Shown here in pieces: positions 43,098 through 53,133 of a stretch of 64,000 nucleotides of DNA. The position numbers and the translations under genes are program-made. Under the pieces are notes generated by a model, which was given only the letters and a program-made list of their open reading frames with translations, was not told where the DNA came from and did not search any database. Source of the stretch: Pullichristensenella excrementipullorum (GTDB lineage Bacteria > Bacillota > Clostridia > Christensenellales > Aristaeellaceae); NCBI GenBank assembly GCA_018713365.1, contig DVOU01000026.1, forward strand, positions 1 through 64,000, in the 5' to 3' direction. Every line of letters begins with the position of its first letter. The first letter of the stretch is position 1.

Positions 43098-43141
43098 GCA
43101 GGTCGCACCCACGCGCTGTGGATGCGGCCTGCGTGTTTTTT
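43098..43141 (+). terminator. Possible lplA terminator
   Basis: GCAGGTCGC (43098-43106) pairs with GCGGCCTGC (43124-43132, one G-U), then GTG and six T. The rest of the 280-base gap 42860-43097 has no gene or motif that I recognise. Confidence 0.6.
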
Positions 43142-43784
43142 ACAGCCGGCTCTGAAAATCGCTGTCGATGCGCTCCTTCCAGTCCGCGCTCAGCGGCGCG
43201 GCGCAGCGCACGGCGCCTATGGCGTCGCTCACCGCCTCGTAGTTGAGCTGCGTGCCCCGCGCGTCGCAGTGGAAGTTGGCGGCGCGGTCGGCGTCGATGC
43301 CGAGGCGCGCGGCGGTGTCCACGGCGTCGATGTTGGCGCCGAGGAAGAGAAATTCCCAGCCGTAGCGCGCCTTCTGCCGCTCGATCATCGCCCGCACGCG
43401 GCGCAGGTCGTAACATCGGCTGGCGTTTTCCATGCCGTCGGTGGTGATGACAAACAGCGTGCGCTCGGGCCGGTCCTCCTCGCGGGCGTACTTGTGTACG
43501 TTGCCGATGTGGCGGATGGCACCGCCGACGGCGTCCAGCAGCGCCGTGCAGCCGCAGACGAAGTATTCCCGTTCCGTCAGCGGCGGCACCTCGCGCGCGT
43601 CCACGCGGTCGTGGATGACGGCGCTCTCATTGGAAAACAGCACCGTGGAGATCAGCGCCTGCCCCTCGCCCCGCCGCTGCTTTTCCAGCATGGCGTTGAA
43701 GCCGCCGATGGTATCCTTTTCCAGCCCCGCCATCGAGCCGCTGCGGTCGAGGATGAAGACGACCTCCGTAAGTCCCTTTTTCAT
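43140..43784 (-). CDS. VWA-domain protein (TerY-like)
   Basis: 214 residues from ATG 43784, eight bases after GGAGGG. A single von Willebrand A fold with a complete metal site: DRSGS (13-17), the Thr in GCTALLDAVGG, and ITTDGMEN. No signal peptide, so cytosolic. It resembles TerY-type VWA proteins, which occur with phosphatases, kinases or ADP-ribose-handling proteins in stress and phage-response loci. It lies 78 bases after the macro-domain gene in the same direction, so the two probably act together. Partner and trigger unknown. Confidence 0.85.
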   Translation of the reverse strand: MKKGLTEVVFILDRSGSMAGLEKDTIGGFNAMLEKQRRGEGQALISTVLFSNESAVIHDRVDAREVPPLTEREYFVCGCTALLDAVGGAIRHIGNVHKYAREEDRPERTLFVITTDGMENASRCYDLRRVRAMIERQKARYGWEFLFLGANIDAVDTAARLGIDADRAANFHCDARGTQLNYEAVSDAIGAVRCAAPLSADWKERIDSDFQSRL

Positions 43785-43862
43785 AAACAAAGCCCTCCTT
43801 GTTTTGATGGCTCCATGCTATCAGAAACCGGGAGGGCTTTGGTCGCTTCGCGGGCGACAAAT

Positions 43863-44873
43863 TCAGTACCCCAGCGGCGAAAGGTCGAAGCGAAACAGCA
43901 GTTCGTTGATCTGGAAGATGTCGTACAGCCCCGACTTTATGCAGTATTCCACCACGATGTCCGCCTTGTTGCTGTGCGAGAGGGCGAAGCCCGCCTTCAT
44001 CAAAAGTTCCTTCGTTTCGGAAAGCGTCAGTTTGAGGGCGATGGCGATGGCCAGCGCCGTCTGCTTGCCGGGGCGGTAGTTCGGCTCGTTCTTGATCTTG
44101 TTGAACAGCCGCCGGTCGATGTTGGCGCGCTTGTAGCATTCCACGTCGGTCATGCCCTTTTCGTCGATCTTGCGCAGCACGGTCTTGCCAAAGCTCTCGT
44201 CCACCTGATCGAGCATCTCCGCGAGGGTGTACATGTCCATCGTGGGGCCGGACGGCGCGTAGGATTGCGCGACATCCAAGGCTTCCATGGGCGCTTCGTT
44301 CCAAAGCGCCTGCCGCCGATTCCGGCGGGGCGCCTCGAAGCGCTCGCCCGCGTAGATGTCGTCGATGTACTGCTCCACGGCATGGAACAGCTTTTCGCTC
44401 ACCGCCACCTCCTCGCGGGTGAAGACGACGATGTAGACCTCCATCTCGTTTTCCAGCAGAAACCCGGCGATGGCGTCCACCGCCACGCGCAGCGCCTTGG
44501 CCCGGGGATAGCCGTTGGTGGCGGCGGAGATGAGGGGGAAGGCGACGCTTGCGCAGCCGTGCGCTTTGGCCAGCGCCAGTGCGTTTTGGTAACAGGCGGT
44601 CAGTTGCCGCTTTTCGCCGAACAGCCCGCCGCGCCACACCGGGCCGACGGTGTGGATGACGTACTTGCAGGGCAGGCCGAAGCCCTCCGTCACCTTGGCT
44701 TCGCCGGTCATGCAGCCGCCCAGCGCCGCGCAGGCTGCCTCCAGCCCCGGCCCCGCCGCGCGGTGGATGGCCTCGTCCAGACCCCCGTCGCCGCGCAGGG
44801 CGTGGTTCGTGGGGTCGACGATGGCGTCCACGGCCATTTTGGTGATGTCATTGCGAACGATCTTCAGTGGCAT
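43863..44873 (-). CDS. Macro-domain protein with C-terminal helical (HTH-like) domain
   Basis: 336 residues from ATG 44873 behind GGAGAGG. Residues 1-170 are a macro domain (KIVRNDITKMAVDAIVDPTN, LDEAIHRAAG, FPLISAATNGYPRAKALRVAVD). The usual NAAN..GGGG loop is changed to DPTN..GDGG, so ADP-ribose handling may differ. Residues about 215-336 are all helical with YKRANIDRRLFNKIKN, LTLSETKELLMKAGF, resembling an XRE-like helix-turn-helix. Macro domains bind or remove ADP-ribose from proteins or nucleic acid. Followed by the VWA gene; likely a two-gene system. Confidence 0.82.
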   Translation of the reverse strand: MPLKIVRNDITKMAVDAIVDPTNHALRGDGGLDEAIHRAAGPGLEAACAALGGCMTGEAKVTEGFGLPCKYVIHTVGPVWRGGLFGEKRQLTACYQNALALAKAHGCASVAFPLISAATNGYPRAKALRVAVDAIAGFLLENEMEVYIVVFTREEVAVSEKLFHAVEQYIDDIYAGERFEAPRRNRRQALWNEAPMEALDVAQSYAPSGPTMDMYTLAEMLDQVDESFGKTVLRKIDEKGMTDVECYKRANIDRRLFNKIKNEPNYRPGKQTALAIAIALKLTLSETKELLMKAGFALSHSNKADIVVEYCIKSGLYDIFQINELLFRFDLSPLGY

Positions 44874-44902
44874 GGCGTTCCTCTCCTGTACCATTATACA
44901 AA

Positions 44903-44928
44903 GACCGGCAAGCGCGCGCCTGCCGGTC
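44903..44928 (-). terminator. Terminator between fucI and the macro gene
   Basis: Perfect GACCGGCA/TGCCGGTC stem with TTT on the minus-strand side. TATAAT (44893-44898, minus) just after it may be the -10 of the macro-VWA unit. Confidence 0.65.
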
Positions 44929-44964
44929 GGAGTTCGGGGCGGTCATCGCCGCCCCGCGTCGTCT

Positions 44965-46794
44965 TTAGGCCTTATACTGTCCGTACAGCGCGCCCAGCGC
45001 CTTGCAGGCACGGAAGTCCGCGCCCTCGCGGTCCTTGGTGCCAAAGGCGTTCCAGGTGCTGGGACGGAAGATGTCCTTCTCCGGCACGTTGTGCATGCAC
45101 ACCGGGATGCGCAGCATCGAAGCCAGCGTGATAAGGTCCGCGCCGATGTGGCCGTAGTGGAACGCGCCGTGATTCGCGCCCCAGTTGTTCATCACGCTGT
45201 AAACGTCGGTGAAAGCGTCCGTACCCGTCAGGCGCGGCACGAACCAGGTGGTCGGCCAGGTGGGGTCGGTGCGCTTGTCCAGCGTGTCATGCACGTTGTC
45301 CGGCAGTTCGCAGGTCCAGCCCTCGGCGATCTGCAGCACCGGACCGAGGCCGTCCACCATGTTCAGACGGGACATGGTCACCGGCATGCCGCCGCGCGTG
45401 CGCAGGTGCGAGGAATACCCGCCGCCGCGGAAGTAGAACAGGTCGCCGTAGCAGTACTGGGTGGCGTCGAAGCACTTGGCCGCCTCTTCAGGGGTGATGT
45501 CCCACCAATGCTTCATCGCCGGCTTGCCGTCGATCTCGCACTGGCCGGTGGCGTCCAGCGTCACCGCGCCGGAGTTGATCAGGTGGATGAAGCCGTCCTT
45601 GGCCAGGCCCTCGGGCTTCCAGCCGGTCACGCGCTCCACGGCCTCGGGGCTCCAGTAGGTGCGCACGTCGGCAAAGCCCGCCGCCGTGTTCGTCAGCAGC
45701 TTGCCAAAGAGCATGGCCACGCCGTTGAGCATGTCGTTCTCGGTGGCGATGACGAACGGCTCGCGGATGCCGTTCCAGTCAAAGCTGGAATTGAGGATGG
45801 ACTCCATGAAGTCGCCGTTGGGCATATGGTCGGTCCACTGGCGCTGGCCCTGGAAGCCGGCGGCGATGGCGTTGTGGCCGCAGCTCTCCTCCACATAGCC
45901 CATCTCGGCCAGCTTCGGGTTGCCGATCATCAGGTCGCGGCCGATCATGACCATCTTCACGCTGTTTTCCAGCACTTCGCGCTTCTTCTCCGGCGTGTGG
46001 GCCACCTCGGGCGGATTCTTGTCCCAGCCGAGGGTGATGTTCTCGTCCACCCACTTCATGGCGCGCTCGAACTCGTCGTGGTCGTAGATGCCCTCGTTCC
46101 AGCGGCGGATGATCTCGGACATGTCCACGGACTCATAGCGCATGCCCAGATACTTTTCAAACAGCTCGGGGTTGGGCGTGGAACCGGCGATGCCCATGGC
46201 GATGGCGCCCAGCGCCATGTAGGACTTGCCGCGCATCTCCGCCACGGCGATACCGGCCTTGGCGAACCGCAGCAGCTTTTCCTTGACGTCGTCGGGGATG
46301 GTGTAATCGCCGATGTCCTTTACGTCATGGCCGTAGATGCCGAACGCCGGAAGGCCCTTCTGCGCGTGCGCGGCCAGCACCGCCGCCAGATACACCGCGC
46401 CCGGGCGCTCCGTGCCGTTGAAGCCCCAGATGGCCTTGGGGGTGAGAGGGTCCATATCCATGGTCTCGGAGCCGTAGCACCAGCAGGGGGTCACGCTGAT
46501 GGACACGCCCACGTTCTCCCGCGCGAACTTCTCCGCGCAGTCCGCCGCCTCCTTGAAGCCGCCGATGGTGGTATCGGCGATGACGCACTCCACGGGCAGG
46601 CCGCAGCTGTAACGCAGATTCGCCTCAAGGAAATCCTTGGCCGCCTTGGCAAGGCCCATGGTCTGCTCTTCCAGACCTTCGCGAACACCCTTGCGGCGCC
46701 CGTCGATGATGGGGCGGATGCCGATCTTCGGCAGCGAGCCGCACAGGCGGTTCACCGGCTGCGTCATGGGAATGGACTTGGGGTTTGCCTTCAT
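44965..46794 (-). CDS. fucI: L-fucose isomerase
   Basis: 609 residues, slightly longer than the E. coli enzyme. PKIGIRPIIDGRRKGVREGL near the N-terminus, the central CWCYGSETMDMDP, WGFNGTERPGAVYLAA and the metal-binding EMRGKSYMALG are family features; the catalytic acid region includes GGGYSSHLRTRGG. It converts L-fucose to L-fuculose, the first step in using host mucin or milk sugars, which fits a gut habitat. No fuculokinase or aldolase is adjacent. Strong promoter and AAGGAGGT site. Confidence 0.96.
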   Translation of the reverse strand: MKANPKSIPMTQPVNRLCGSLPKIGIRPIIDGRRKGVREGLEEQTMGLAKAAKDFLEANLRYSCGLPVECVIADTTIGGFKEAADCAEKFARENVGVSISVTPCWCYGSETMDMDPLTPKAIWGFNGTERPGAVYLAAVLAAHAQKGLPAFGIYGHDVKDIGDYTIPDDVKEKLLRFAKAGIAVAEMRGKSYMALGAIAMGIAGSTPNPELFEKYLGMRYESVDMSEIIRRWNEGIYDHDEFERAMKWVDENITLGWDKNPPEVAHTPEKKREVLENSVKMVMIGRDLMIGNPKLAEMGYVEESCGHNAIAAGFQGQRQWTDHMPNGDFMESILNSSFDWNGIREPFVIATENDMLNGVAMLFGKLLTNTAAGFADVRTYWSPEAVERVTGWKPEGLAKDGFIHLINSGAVTLDATGQCEIDGKPAMKHWWDITPEEAAKCFDATQYCYGDLFYFRGGGYSSHLRTRGGMPVTMSRLNMVDGLGPVLQIAEGWTCELPDNVHDTLDKRTDPTWPTTWFVPRLTGTDAFTDVYSVMNNWGANHGAFHYGHIGADLITLASMLRIPVCMHNVPEKDIFRPSTWNAFGTKDREGADFRACKALGALYGQYKA

Positions 46795-46810
46795 GATATA
46801 TACCTCCTTG

Positions 46811-46861
46811 ATGATTTTGTTAAATCACCTTCATTATATAACCAAACTGATGGAAAGGCAA
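46811..46861 (-). promoter_or_regulatory. fucI promoter with possible operator
   Basis: Minus strand: -35 TTGCCT (46856-46861), -10 TATAAT (46833-46838), spacing 17. Just downstream, near the start of the transcript, TGATTTAACAAAATCA (46813-46828) is an imperfect palindrome that could bind a sugar-responsive repressor. Confidence 0.72.
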
Positions 46862-46956
46862 GCGATTTTTGCGAAATATACCCATGATTTTTTGCAGAAA
46901 TGTTCCGTACCGCGCCGCCGCGGCGAGGCGTCAAAGCGCCCGACGCCGCGCCCAAC

Positions 46957-46985
46957 TTGACATCCGCGCGCGCCCTTGCTATAAT
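46957..46985 (+). promoter_or_regulatory. Consensus promoter of the CorC-type gene
   Basis: -35 TTGACA (46957-46962), -10 TATAAT (46980-46985), spacing 17. Confidence 0.85.
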
Positions 46986-47019
46986 ATCAGCCATAAGATA
47001 CCAAAAGGGGGAATCTGCC

Positions 47020-48378
47020 TTGGGCCCAATCGCGGGTCAAATACTGCTGCAATTCGTCTTCATCGCCATCAACGCCATTTTCGCGGCGACGGAGATCGCC
47101 CTCATCTCTCTGAATGAAAACAAGCTCCGGCGCGAGGCGGACGCGGGCGACAAGCGCGCGGCGCAGATGCTGAAGATCGCCGAAACGCCGACTACCTTCC
47201 TTTCCACCATCCAGATCGCCATCACGCTGTCCGGCTTTCTCGGCGCTGCCTTCGGCGCGGACAACTTCGCCGAGCGCATCACCGATTACTTTGTCAATAC
47301 CGTAGGCGTCACCGCCATTCCCGCCTCGACCATCAACACGCTTTCGGTCGTGGTCGTCACCGTCGTCATCTCCTACTTCACGCTGGTGCTGGGCGAACTC
47401 GTCCCCAAGCGCGTGGCGATGAAAAAGTCCGAGCAGATCGCGCGCGCCATCTGCGGCTTCATCAGCGGCATGTCGAAGATATGCAAGCCCGTCATCTGGC
47501 TGCTGACCAAGTCCACCAACGGCGTTCTGCGCCTGATGCGCATCAGCCCTGAGGATGAGGAAGAAGAGGTCTCCGAGGAGGAGATCCGCTACATGGTGGA
47601 TGTCGGCGAGGAAAAGGGCACCATCGAGACCAGCGAGCGGGATATGATCGAGAACATCTTCGAGTTCAACAACATCACCGCCGAGGACGTCATGGTCCAC
47701 CGCACCGACATGCGCTTTATCTGGATGGACTCCACCCACGATGAGATCATTGAGACCATCCGCTCAAGCGGCCTTTCCCGCTTCCCCGTCATCGGCGAGG
47801 ACGCGGATGACGTCAAGGGCCTGCTCATCGCCCGCGACTACCTGCTCAACGAGGAGCGCGCCGAAAAGCAGACGCTCGAAGCGCTCATCCGTCCGGCCTA
47901 CTTCGTGCCCGAGAGCGTGCGCGCGGACGTGCTTTTCCGCAACATGCAGATCAAGAAGGTCCACATGGCCATCGTCGTTGATGAATACGGCGGCACCAGC
48001 GGCCTTGTGACCATGGAAGACCTCTTGGAGGAGATCGTCGGCAATATCTACGACGAGACCGACCCCCTGGAAGCCCGCGAGATCACCGAGCTTGAGCCGG
48101 GCGTGTTCCGCGTGGCCGGCCATTGCGATTTGGACGTCCTGCGCGAGCGCCTCGGCGTGGACATCCCCGAAAACGATGAGATCGACACCTTGAGCGGCCT
48201 CATCATCAACGAGCTTTCCAACGTGCCCGAGGACGGCAGCACCTTCGACATCGACCTGTGCGGCATGCACGTACACGTCGACGAGGTGCGCGACCGCCGC
48301 GTGGAGTGGACCACCGTGCGCCTCCCCGCCAAGGAAGAGGCGGCGGAAGAAGCGCCTTCGGCGGCGAAGGAGGACTGA
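47020..48378 (+). CDS. CNNM/CorC-type transporter (hemolysin-C family)
   Basis: 452 residues from TTG 47020, eight bases after AGGGGG; the in-frame upstream region overlaps the promoter and is not coding. A CNNM/DUF21 membrane domain (about 1-200, helices at 5-28, 62-85, 105-130), two CBS repeats (about 215-335, MVHRTDMRFIWMD and VVDEYGGTSGLVTMEDLLEEIVG) and a CorC_HlyC domain (about 350-435). Members move Mg2+ or handle Mg2+/Co2+ balance; older names call them hemolysins. The next gene starts one base after its stop codon. Confidence 0.92.
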   Translation: MGPIAGQILLQFVFIAINAIFAATEIALISLNENKLRREADAGDKRAAQMLKIAETPTTFLSTIQIAITLSGFLGAAFGADNFAERITDYFVNTVGVTAIPASTINTLSVVVVTVVISYFTLVLGELVPKRVAMKKSEQIARAICGFISGMSKICKPVIWLLTKSTNGVLRLMRISPEDEEEEVSEEEIRYMVDVGEEKGTIETSERDMIENIFEFNNITAEDVMVHRTDMRFIWMDSTHDEIIETIRSSGLSRFPVIGEDADDVKGLLIARDYLLNEERAEKQTLEALIRPAYFVPESVRADVLFRNMQIKKVHMAIVVDEYGGTSGLVTMEDLLEEIVGNIYDETDPLEAREITELEPGVFRVAGHCDLDVLRERLGVDIPENDEIDTLSGLIINELSNVPEDGSTFDIDLCGMHVHVDEVRDRRVEWTTVRLPAKEEAAEEAPSAAKED

Positions 48379-48379
48379 C

Positions 48380-49651
48380 ATGGCTTCCCCGCGCAAGCAT
48401 AGCCAAAAACAGGACAGGCGGGCGGCGATCGTGTTTTGCACGGTCGTCGCCGTGCTGCTTTTGGCGCTGGTGCTGCTGCTTGGCTGGCTCTTCTTCCTTC
48501 GCCCGGCGGGGGAGGACGCGCAGACCGCGCCCAGCCCTTCGCCCACCGTCGCCGCCGCTGTGCGCGTTGTGGATACGCCCGTTCCCGAGCCGACGGCCAC
48601 GCCCTTTTCGCCCCGCACCGTCACCATCCGCGCCGTGGGCGATGTGATGATGCACGAGGCGCAGTTGGAGGCCGCCGCCCGCCCCGGCGAGGGCTACGAT
48701 TTCTCCCCGCAGTACGCGGACATCGCCCCCTCCCTGATGGCGGCGGATTACACCATCGCCAATCTGGAGACCACCGTGGGCCTGTACAGCGACCAGCCCT
48801 ATTCGGGCTTTCCCATGTTCAACGCCCCGCCGGACCTGCTCACGGCCCTGCGGGAGGCGGGCGTGGACTTCGTCACCATGGCCAACAACCACATCCTCGA
48901 CCGCTTTTACGACGGCATGCTGCGCACCATGGACAACGTCGAGGCCGCGGGCCTTGCCTACGGCGGCGTCAACCGCTCCAAAGAAGAGCAACTGGAGCCG
49001 AACATCGTCGAGGTGGGCGGCGTCAAACTGGGTATGCTCTGCTACACGGATTACACCAACGGTCTGGAAAAGCGCAGCGACCCGCAGGCCCGCGAGTCCG
49101 GCGTCAACTACATCGAGGACGCGGACTTCGCCGCCGAGGCGCAAAAACTGCGCGATGCCGGCGCGGACGCCATCATCGCCTACATGCACTGGGGCCGCGA
49201 GTACCGCCGCGAGGCCAACGATGAACAGCGCGCCGTCACCGAGCGCCTGCTCGCCGCCGGGGTGGACGTCATCCTCGGCAGCCACCCGCACGTGGTGCAG
49301 CCCGCGGGCATGCGCGAGGTGACGCTGGCGGACGGCACGAAGCACGAGGCGCTCGTCGCCTACAGCCTCGGCAACTTCAACAGCGCCATGACCGACGAAT
49401 ACACCGATTCCGGCATCATCCTCGAATTTACCCTCGTCGAACAGGAGGAAGGCGGCTTCAAGGTCGAAGACGCGGGCTTTGTGCCCACCTACTGCTGGGA
49501 AAAGGACGGCGTCTTTACCACCATTCCCGCCCTTTCGCATTACGACGAGGCCCCGGAGGGCATGTCGGACGCACAGCATCAGCGCCTGCGCAAGAGCGTG
49601 GACGACGTGACCGCCCTCATGGGCGGGCGGCTCAACGTACTGGAGACGTAG
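48380..49651 (+). CDS. CapA-family membrane-anchored protein
   Basis: 423 residues. One N-terminal membrane helix (about 15-40), a Pro/Thr/Ser-rich linker (50-78), then a CapA/PgsA metallophosphatase-like domain (AVGDVMMHEAQLEAA; NLETTVG; TMANNHILDRFYDGM; LGSHPHVVQP; YSLGNFNSAM). CapA proteins take part in poly-gamma-glutamate capsule export, but stand-alone clostridial members occur without capBC, as here. The start lies just after the upstream stop behind AAGGAGG. Confidence 0.9.
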   Translation: MASPRKHSQKQDRRAAIVFCTVVAVLLLALVLLLGWLFFLRPAGEDAQTAPSPSPTVAAAVRVVDTPVPEPTATPFSPRTVTIRAVGDVMMHEAQLEAAARPGEGYDFSPQYADIAPSLMAADYTIANLETTVGLYSDQPYSGFPMFNAPPDLLTALREAGVDFVTMANNHILDRFYDGMLRTMDNVEAAGLAYGGVNRSKEEQLEPNIVEVGGVKLGMLCYTDYTNGLEKRSDPQARESGVNYIEDADFAAEAQKLRDAGADAIIAYMHWGREYRREANDEQRAVTERLLAAGVDVILGSHPHVVQPAGMREVTLADGTKHEALVAYSLGNFNSAMTDEYTDSGIILEFTLVEQEEGGFKVEDAGFVPTYCWEKDGVFTTIPALSHYDEAPEGMSDAQHQRLRKSVDDVTALMGGRLNVLET

Positions 49652-49693
49652 GGGCTTGCGCCTTTACATAAAAAAACATTGGAGGATGGGAAA

Positions 49694-50404
49694 ATGAAAA
49701 GGAAACTCACACTGTTGCTCGCTTGCCTCATGGCGCTGACCATGGCGCTGACCGGCGCGGCGGAAAGCCTCTCCCCGGTCGGCACTTGGACGCTCACCGG
49801 CGTGGAAGCCGAGGGCATGACGCTCGACCCCGCCATGCTCGGCATGGAGATCACCATGACCCTCAACGAGGACGGCACCGCCCAGATGGGCATGAGCGGC
49901 CTTGTGGAAGAGGGCGGTACGTGGAGCGTGGAGGGCGACGTCGTCACCGTCATCGACCCCGATGGCGAAGAAATGCCGATGACGCTGACCGAGGACGGCT
50001 CCCTGCGCGCGGAACAGGACGGCATGGCGATGATCTTCACCCTCTCCACCGGGGATGAAGGCCAGTCGGTCATAGGGGCTGCCGCGGAGGTGGCCGTACT
50101 CGAAGACGTCGCTCTGGAGGACTTCAACGGCGAGTGGACGGCCACCCATGGCCTCACCATGGGCATAGAAGTGCCGCTGGAGACCCTCGGCCTTACGATG
50201 GCCGCCAGCATCGACAACGGCAACATCACCATCAGCGACGGCACGAACAGCGACATCGTCAAGGGCGAGCTGGAAGAAAACGCGCTGGTCGCTGAGCAGA
50301 GCGGCGTGCAAATGCCCTTCTACCTGCGCGAGGATGGCACCCTTTCCCTCGCCATGGAACAATCCGGCATGACCATCGAGATCATCTTCGAGCGCGCCGC
50401 CTGA
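49694..50404 (+). CDS. Secreted beta-rich (lipocalin-like) protein, paralogue 1
   Basis: 236 residues with a signal peptide (MKRKLTLLLACLMALTMALT, cleavage near residue 22). Two similar halves of about 100 residues each: the first from GTWTLTGVEAEGMTL, the second from EDFNGEWTATHGLTMG. Each shows alternating strands with G-x-W starts and DGT turns, as in small lipocalin-like domains. No lipobox, so released or wall-held. The next gene encodes a paralogue that ends with the same FERAA. Ligand unknown. Confidence 0.75.
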   Translation: MKRKLTLLLACLMALTMALTGAAESLSPVGTWTLTGVEAEGMTLDPAMLGMEITMTLNEDGTAQMGMSGLVEEGGTWSVEGDVVTVIDPDGEEMPMTLTEDGSLRAEQDGMAMIFTLSTGDEGQSVIGAAAEVAVLEDVALEDFNGEWTATHGLTMGIEVPLETLGLTMAASIDNGNITISDGTNSDIVKGELEENALVAEQSGVQMPFYLREDGTLSLAMEQSGMTIEIIFERAA

Positions 50405-50477
50405 CGCGCCCCCGCCATTCATCCAGCCGCCGCCCCGCGCGACGGCTGGATGCGCTTTCCCGAAGGGAGGGAACGCC

Positions 50478-51239
50478 ATGAAACGAAAACTCGCGCTGTT
50501 GCTCACCTGTCTGCTGCTCGCCGCCCCGCTCTGCGCGGCGGAGGAAGCGCCGCTCACCGGCGCGTGGGTGCTGGAGAGCGTCTCGATGGAAGCCTCGCTG
50601 GAAGATGGATCGCTGGCCTTCGCCTACGACATCGCGGAAGGGGGAGGGGAAGTGGAACTGACCCTCGAGCCCGATGGCAGCGCTCATGTATCCGTCACCG
50701 AAGGCGTACTGGACGCCGCGTCCCTGTCGTACCTTACGGGCTGGGAGGCGGATGCCGAGTCGTGGGCGATGGATGGGGAGAACGTCCTTGTTACCGCGCC
50801 CTCCGGCGCTGTGCTGACGCTCACGCCTGAGGAAGACGCCCTCTGCGCCCGGCAGCAGGGCGCGACACTGCGCTTCGTGCGCCCGGAGGCGGCCGCTTCC
50901 GCAGCCATCCGCGCGGACGCGACGCTTGAGGACTTTGCCGGCTCGTGGACGGCGGTCAGCATCGCCATGGGCGGCATGGAGATGCCCACGGACATGCTCG
51001 GCATGGAGCTGTCCGCAGACATCGAGGGCGACGCCATTACCTTCACAAAGACCGTTGGCGACGAGCCGGATACCGTCGAGACCTGCACAGGCGTGCTGGA
51101 AGAAGGCGCGCTCACCGTCGGGATGGAGGATGGCTCGCAGCTGACCCTTCGCCTGCGCGAAGATGGCGCCATGGCCGCGCAGACCCCGCCGGTCCTGGAC
51201 GACATGCGCTGCGATATACGCTTCGAGCGCGCCGCCTGA
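50478..51239 (+). CDS. Secreted beta-rich (lipocalin-like) protein, paralogue 2
   Basis: 253 residues with signal peptide (MKRKLALLLTCLLLAAPLCA). Two lipocalin-like halves start at LTGAWVLESVSMEASL and LEDFAGSWTAVSIAMG. Sequence and ending (DIRFERAA) match the upstream paralogue, so this is a tandem duplication that has diverged. GAAGGGAGG precedes the start. The first half has a shorter strand pattern and an inserted Ala-rich stretch between halves. Function unknown. Confidence 0.72.
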   Translation: MKRKLALLLTCLLLAAPLCAAEEAPLTGAWVLESVSMEASLEDGSLAFAYDIAEGGGEVELTLEPDGSAHVSVTEGVLDAASLSYLTGWEADAESWAMDGENVLVTAPSGAVLTLTPEEDALCARQQGATLRFVRPEAAASAAIRADATLEDFAGSWTAVSIAMGGMEMPTDMLGMELSADIEGDAITFTKTVGDEPDTVETCTGVLEEGALTVGMEDGSQLTLRLREDGAMAAQTPPVLDDMRCDIRFERAA

Positions 51240-51283
51240 CCTGTTCGCCCGACCTGTCCGCCCCGCCCATCCCGGCGGGGCGT

Positions 51284-51457
51284 CAGAGCGCCGATAAAGC
51301 CCACAACCGCAAGAATTGCCCTGATAATGAAAATCAGTGGCAATTTTTGCTTCCCGCGTCAGACAACCTGCCGCCTGCGGTCCCTTACGTCCATGTAAGC
51401 TCCCTTGGCGGCAGGTTGCCTTCCTTGGCTTGCGGGCTTTCTCATCGCTCTGCCGGT
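51284..51457. repeat. Intergenic palindromic repeat, copy B
   Basis: Left arm AGAGCGCCGATAAAGCCCAC (from 51286), central imperfect stem GCAAGAATTGCCCTGAT/AATCAGTGGCAATTTTTGC, right arm GCGGGCTTTCTCATCGCTCT. Between centre and right arm is a second palindrome, CAACCTGCCGCC (51364) with GGCGGCAGGTTG (51407), around CTTAC/GTAAG. Same family as 18.23-18.32 kb. It fills most of the 328-base gap before guaB. Confidence 0.75.
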
Positions 51458-51506
51458 CTGCCCACTCTGTCCCCGCGTGAACTTTTTGTTCTTTACCTTT
51501 CGGCGC

Positions 51507-51534
51507 TTGACACCTTTTCCGCAGGTGCTATACT
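51507..51534 (+). promoter_or_regulatory. Promoter of guaB
   Basis: -35 TTGACA (51507-51512), -10 TATACT (51529-51534), spacing 16. The leader is short and shows no purine riboswitch. Confidence 0.8.
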
Positions 51535-51567
51535 TGTGGAAATACCATCAGAAATGGAGGCCTTGCT

Positions 51568-53019
<1,452 letters not shown>

Positions 53020-53032
53020 CCTTTTCCCCGAA

Positions 53033-53066
53033 ACGCCGCGCCGCCCCGTGCCGCGCGGCGTTTTTT
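53033..53066 (+). terminator. Terminator of guaB
   Basis: ACGCCGCGC/GCGCGGCGT arms followed by six T. Confidence 0.85.
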
Positions 53067-53071
53067 GCGCC

Positions 53072-53100
53072 TTGACGCTCCGGCGGGGAGATGGTATACT
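53072..53100 (+). promoter_or_regulatory. Promoter of the 53.1-kb membrane protein
   Basis: -35 TTGACG (53072-53077), -10 TATACT (53095-53100), spacing 17. Confidence 0.78.
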
Positions 53101-53133
53101 GTTCCTGTATCTACAAAGGAAAGAGTGGGGGAT

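Noticed and set aside
51541..51567. Purine riboswitch before guaB
   Set aside because: The leader from the mapped promoter is about 30 bases, too short for an aptamer.
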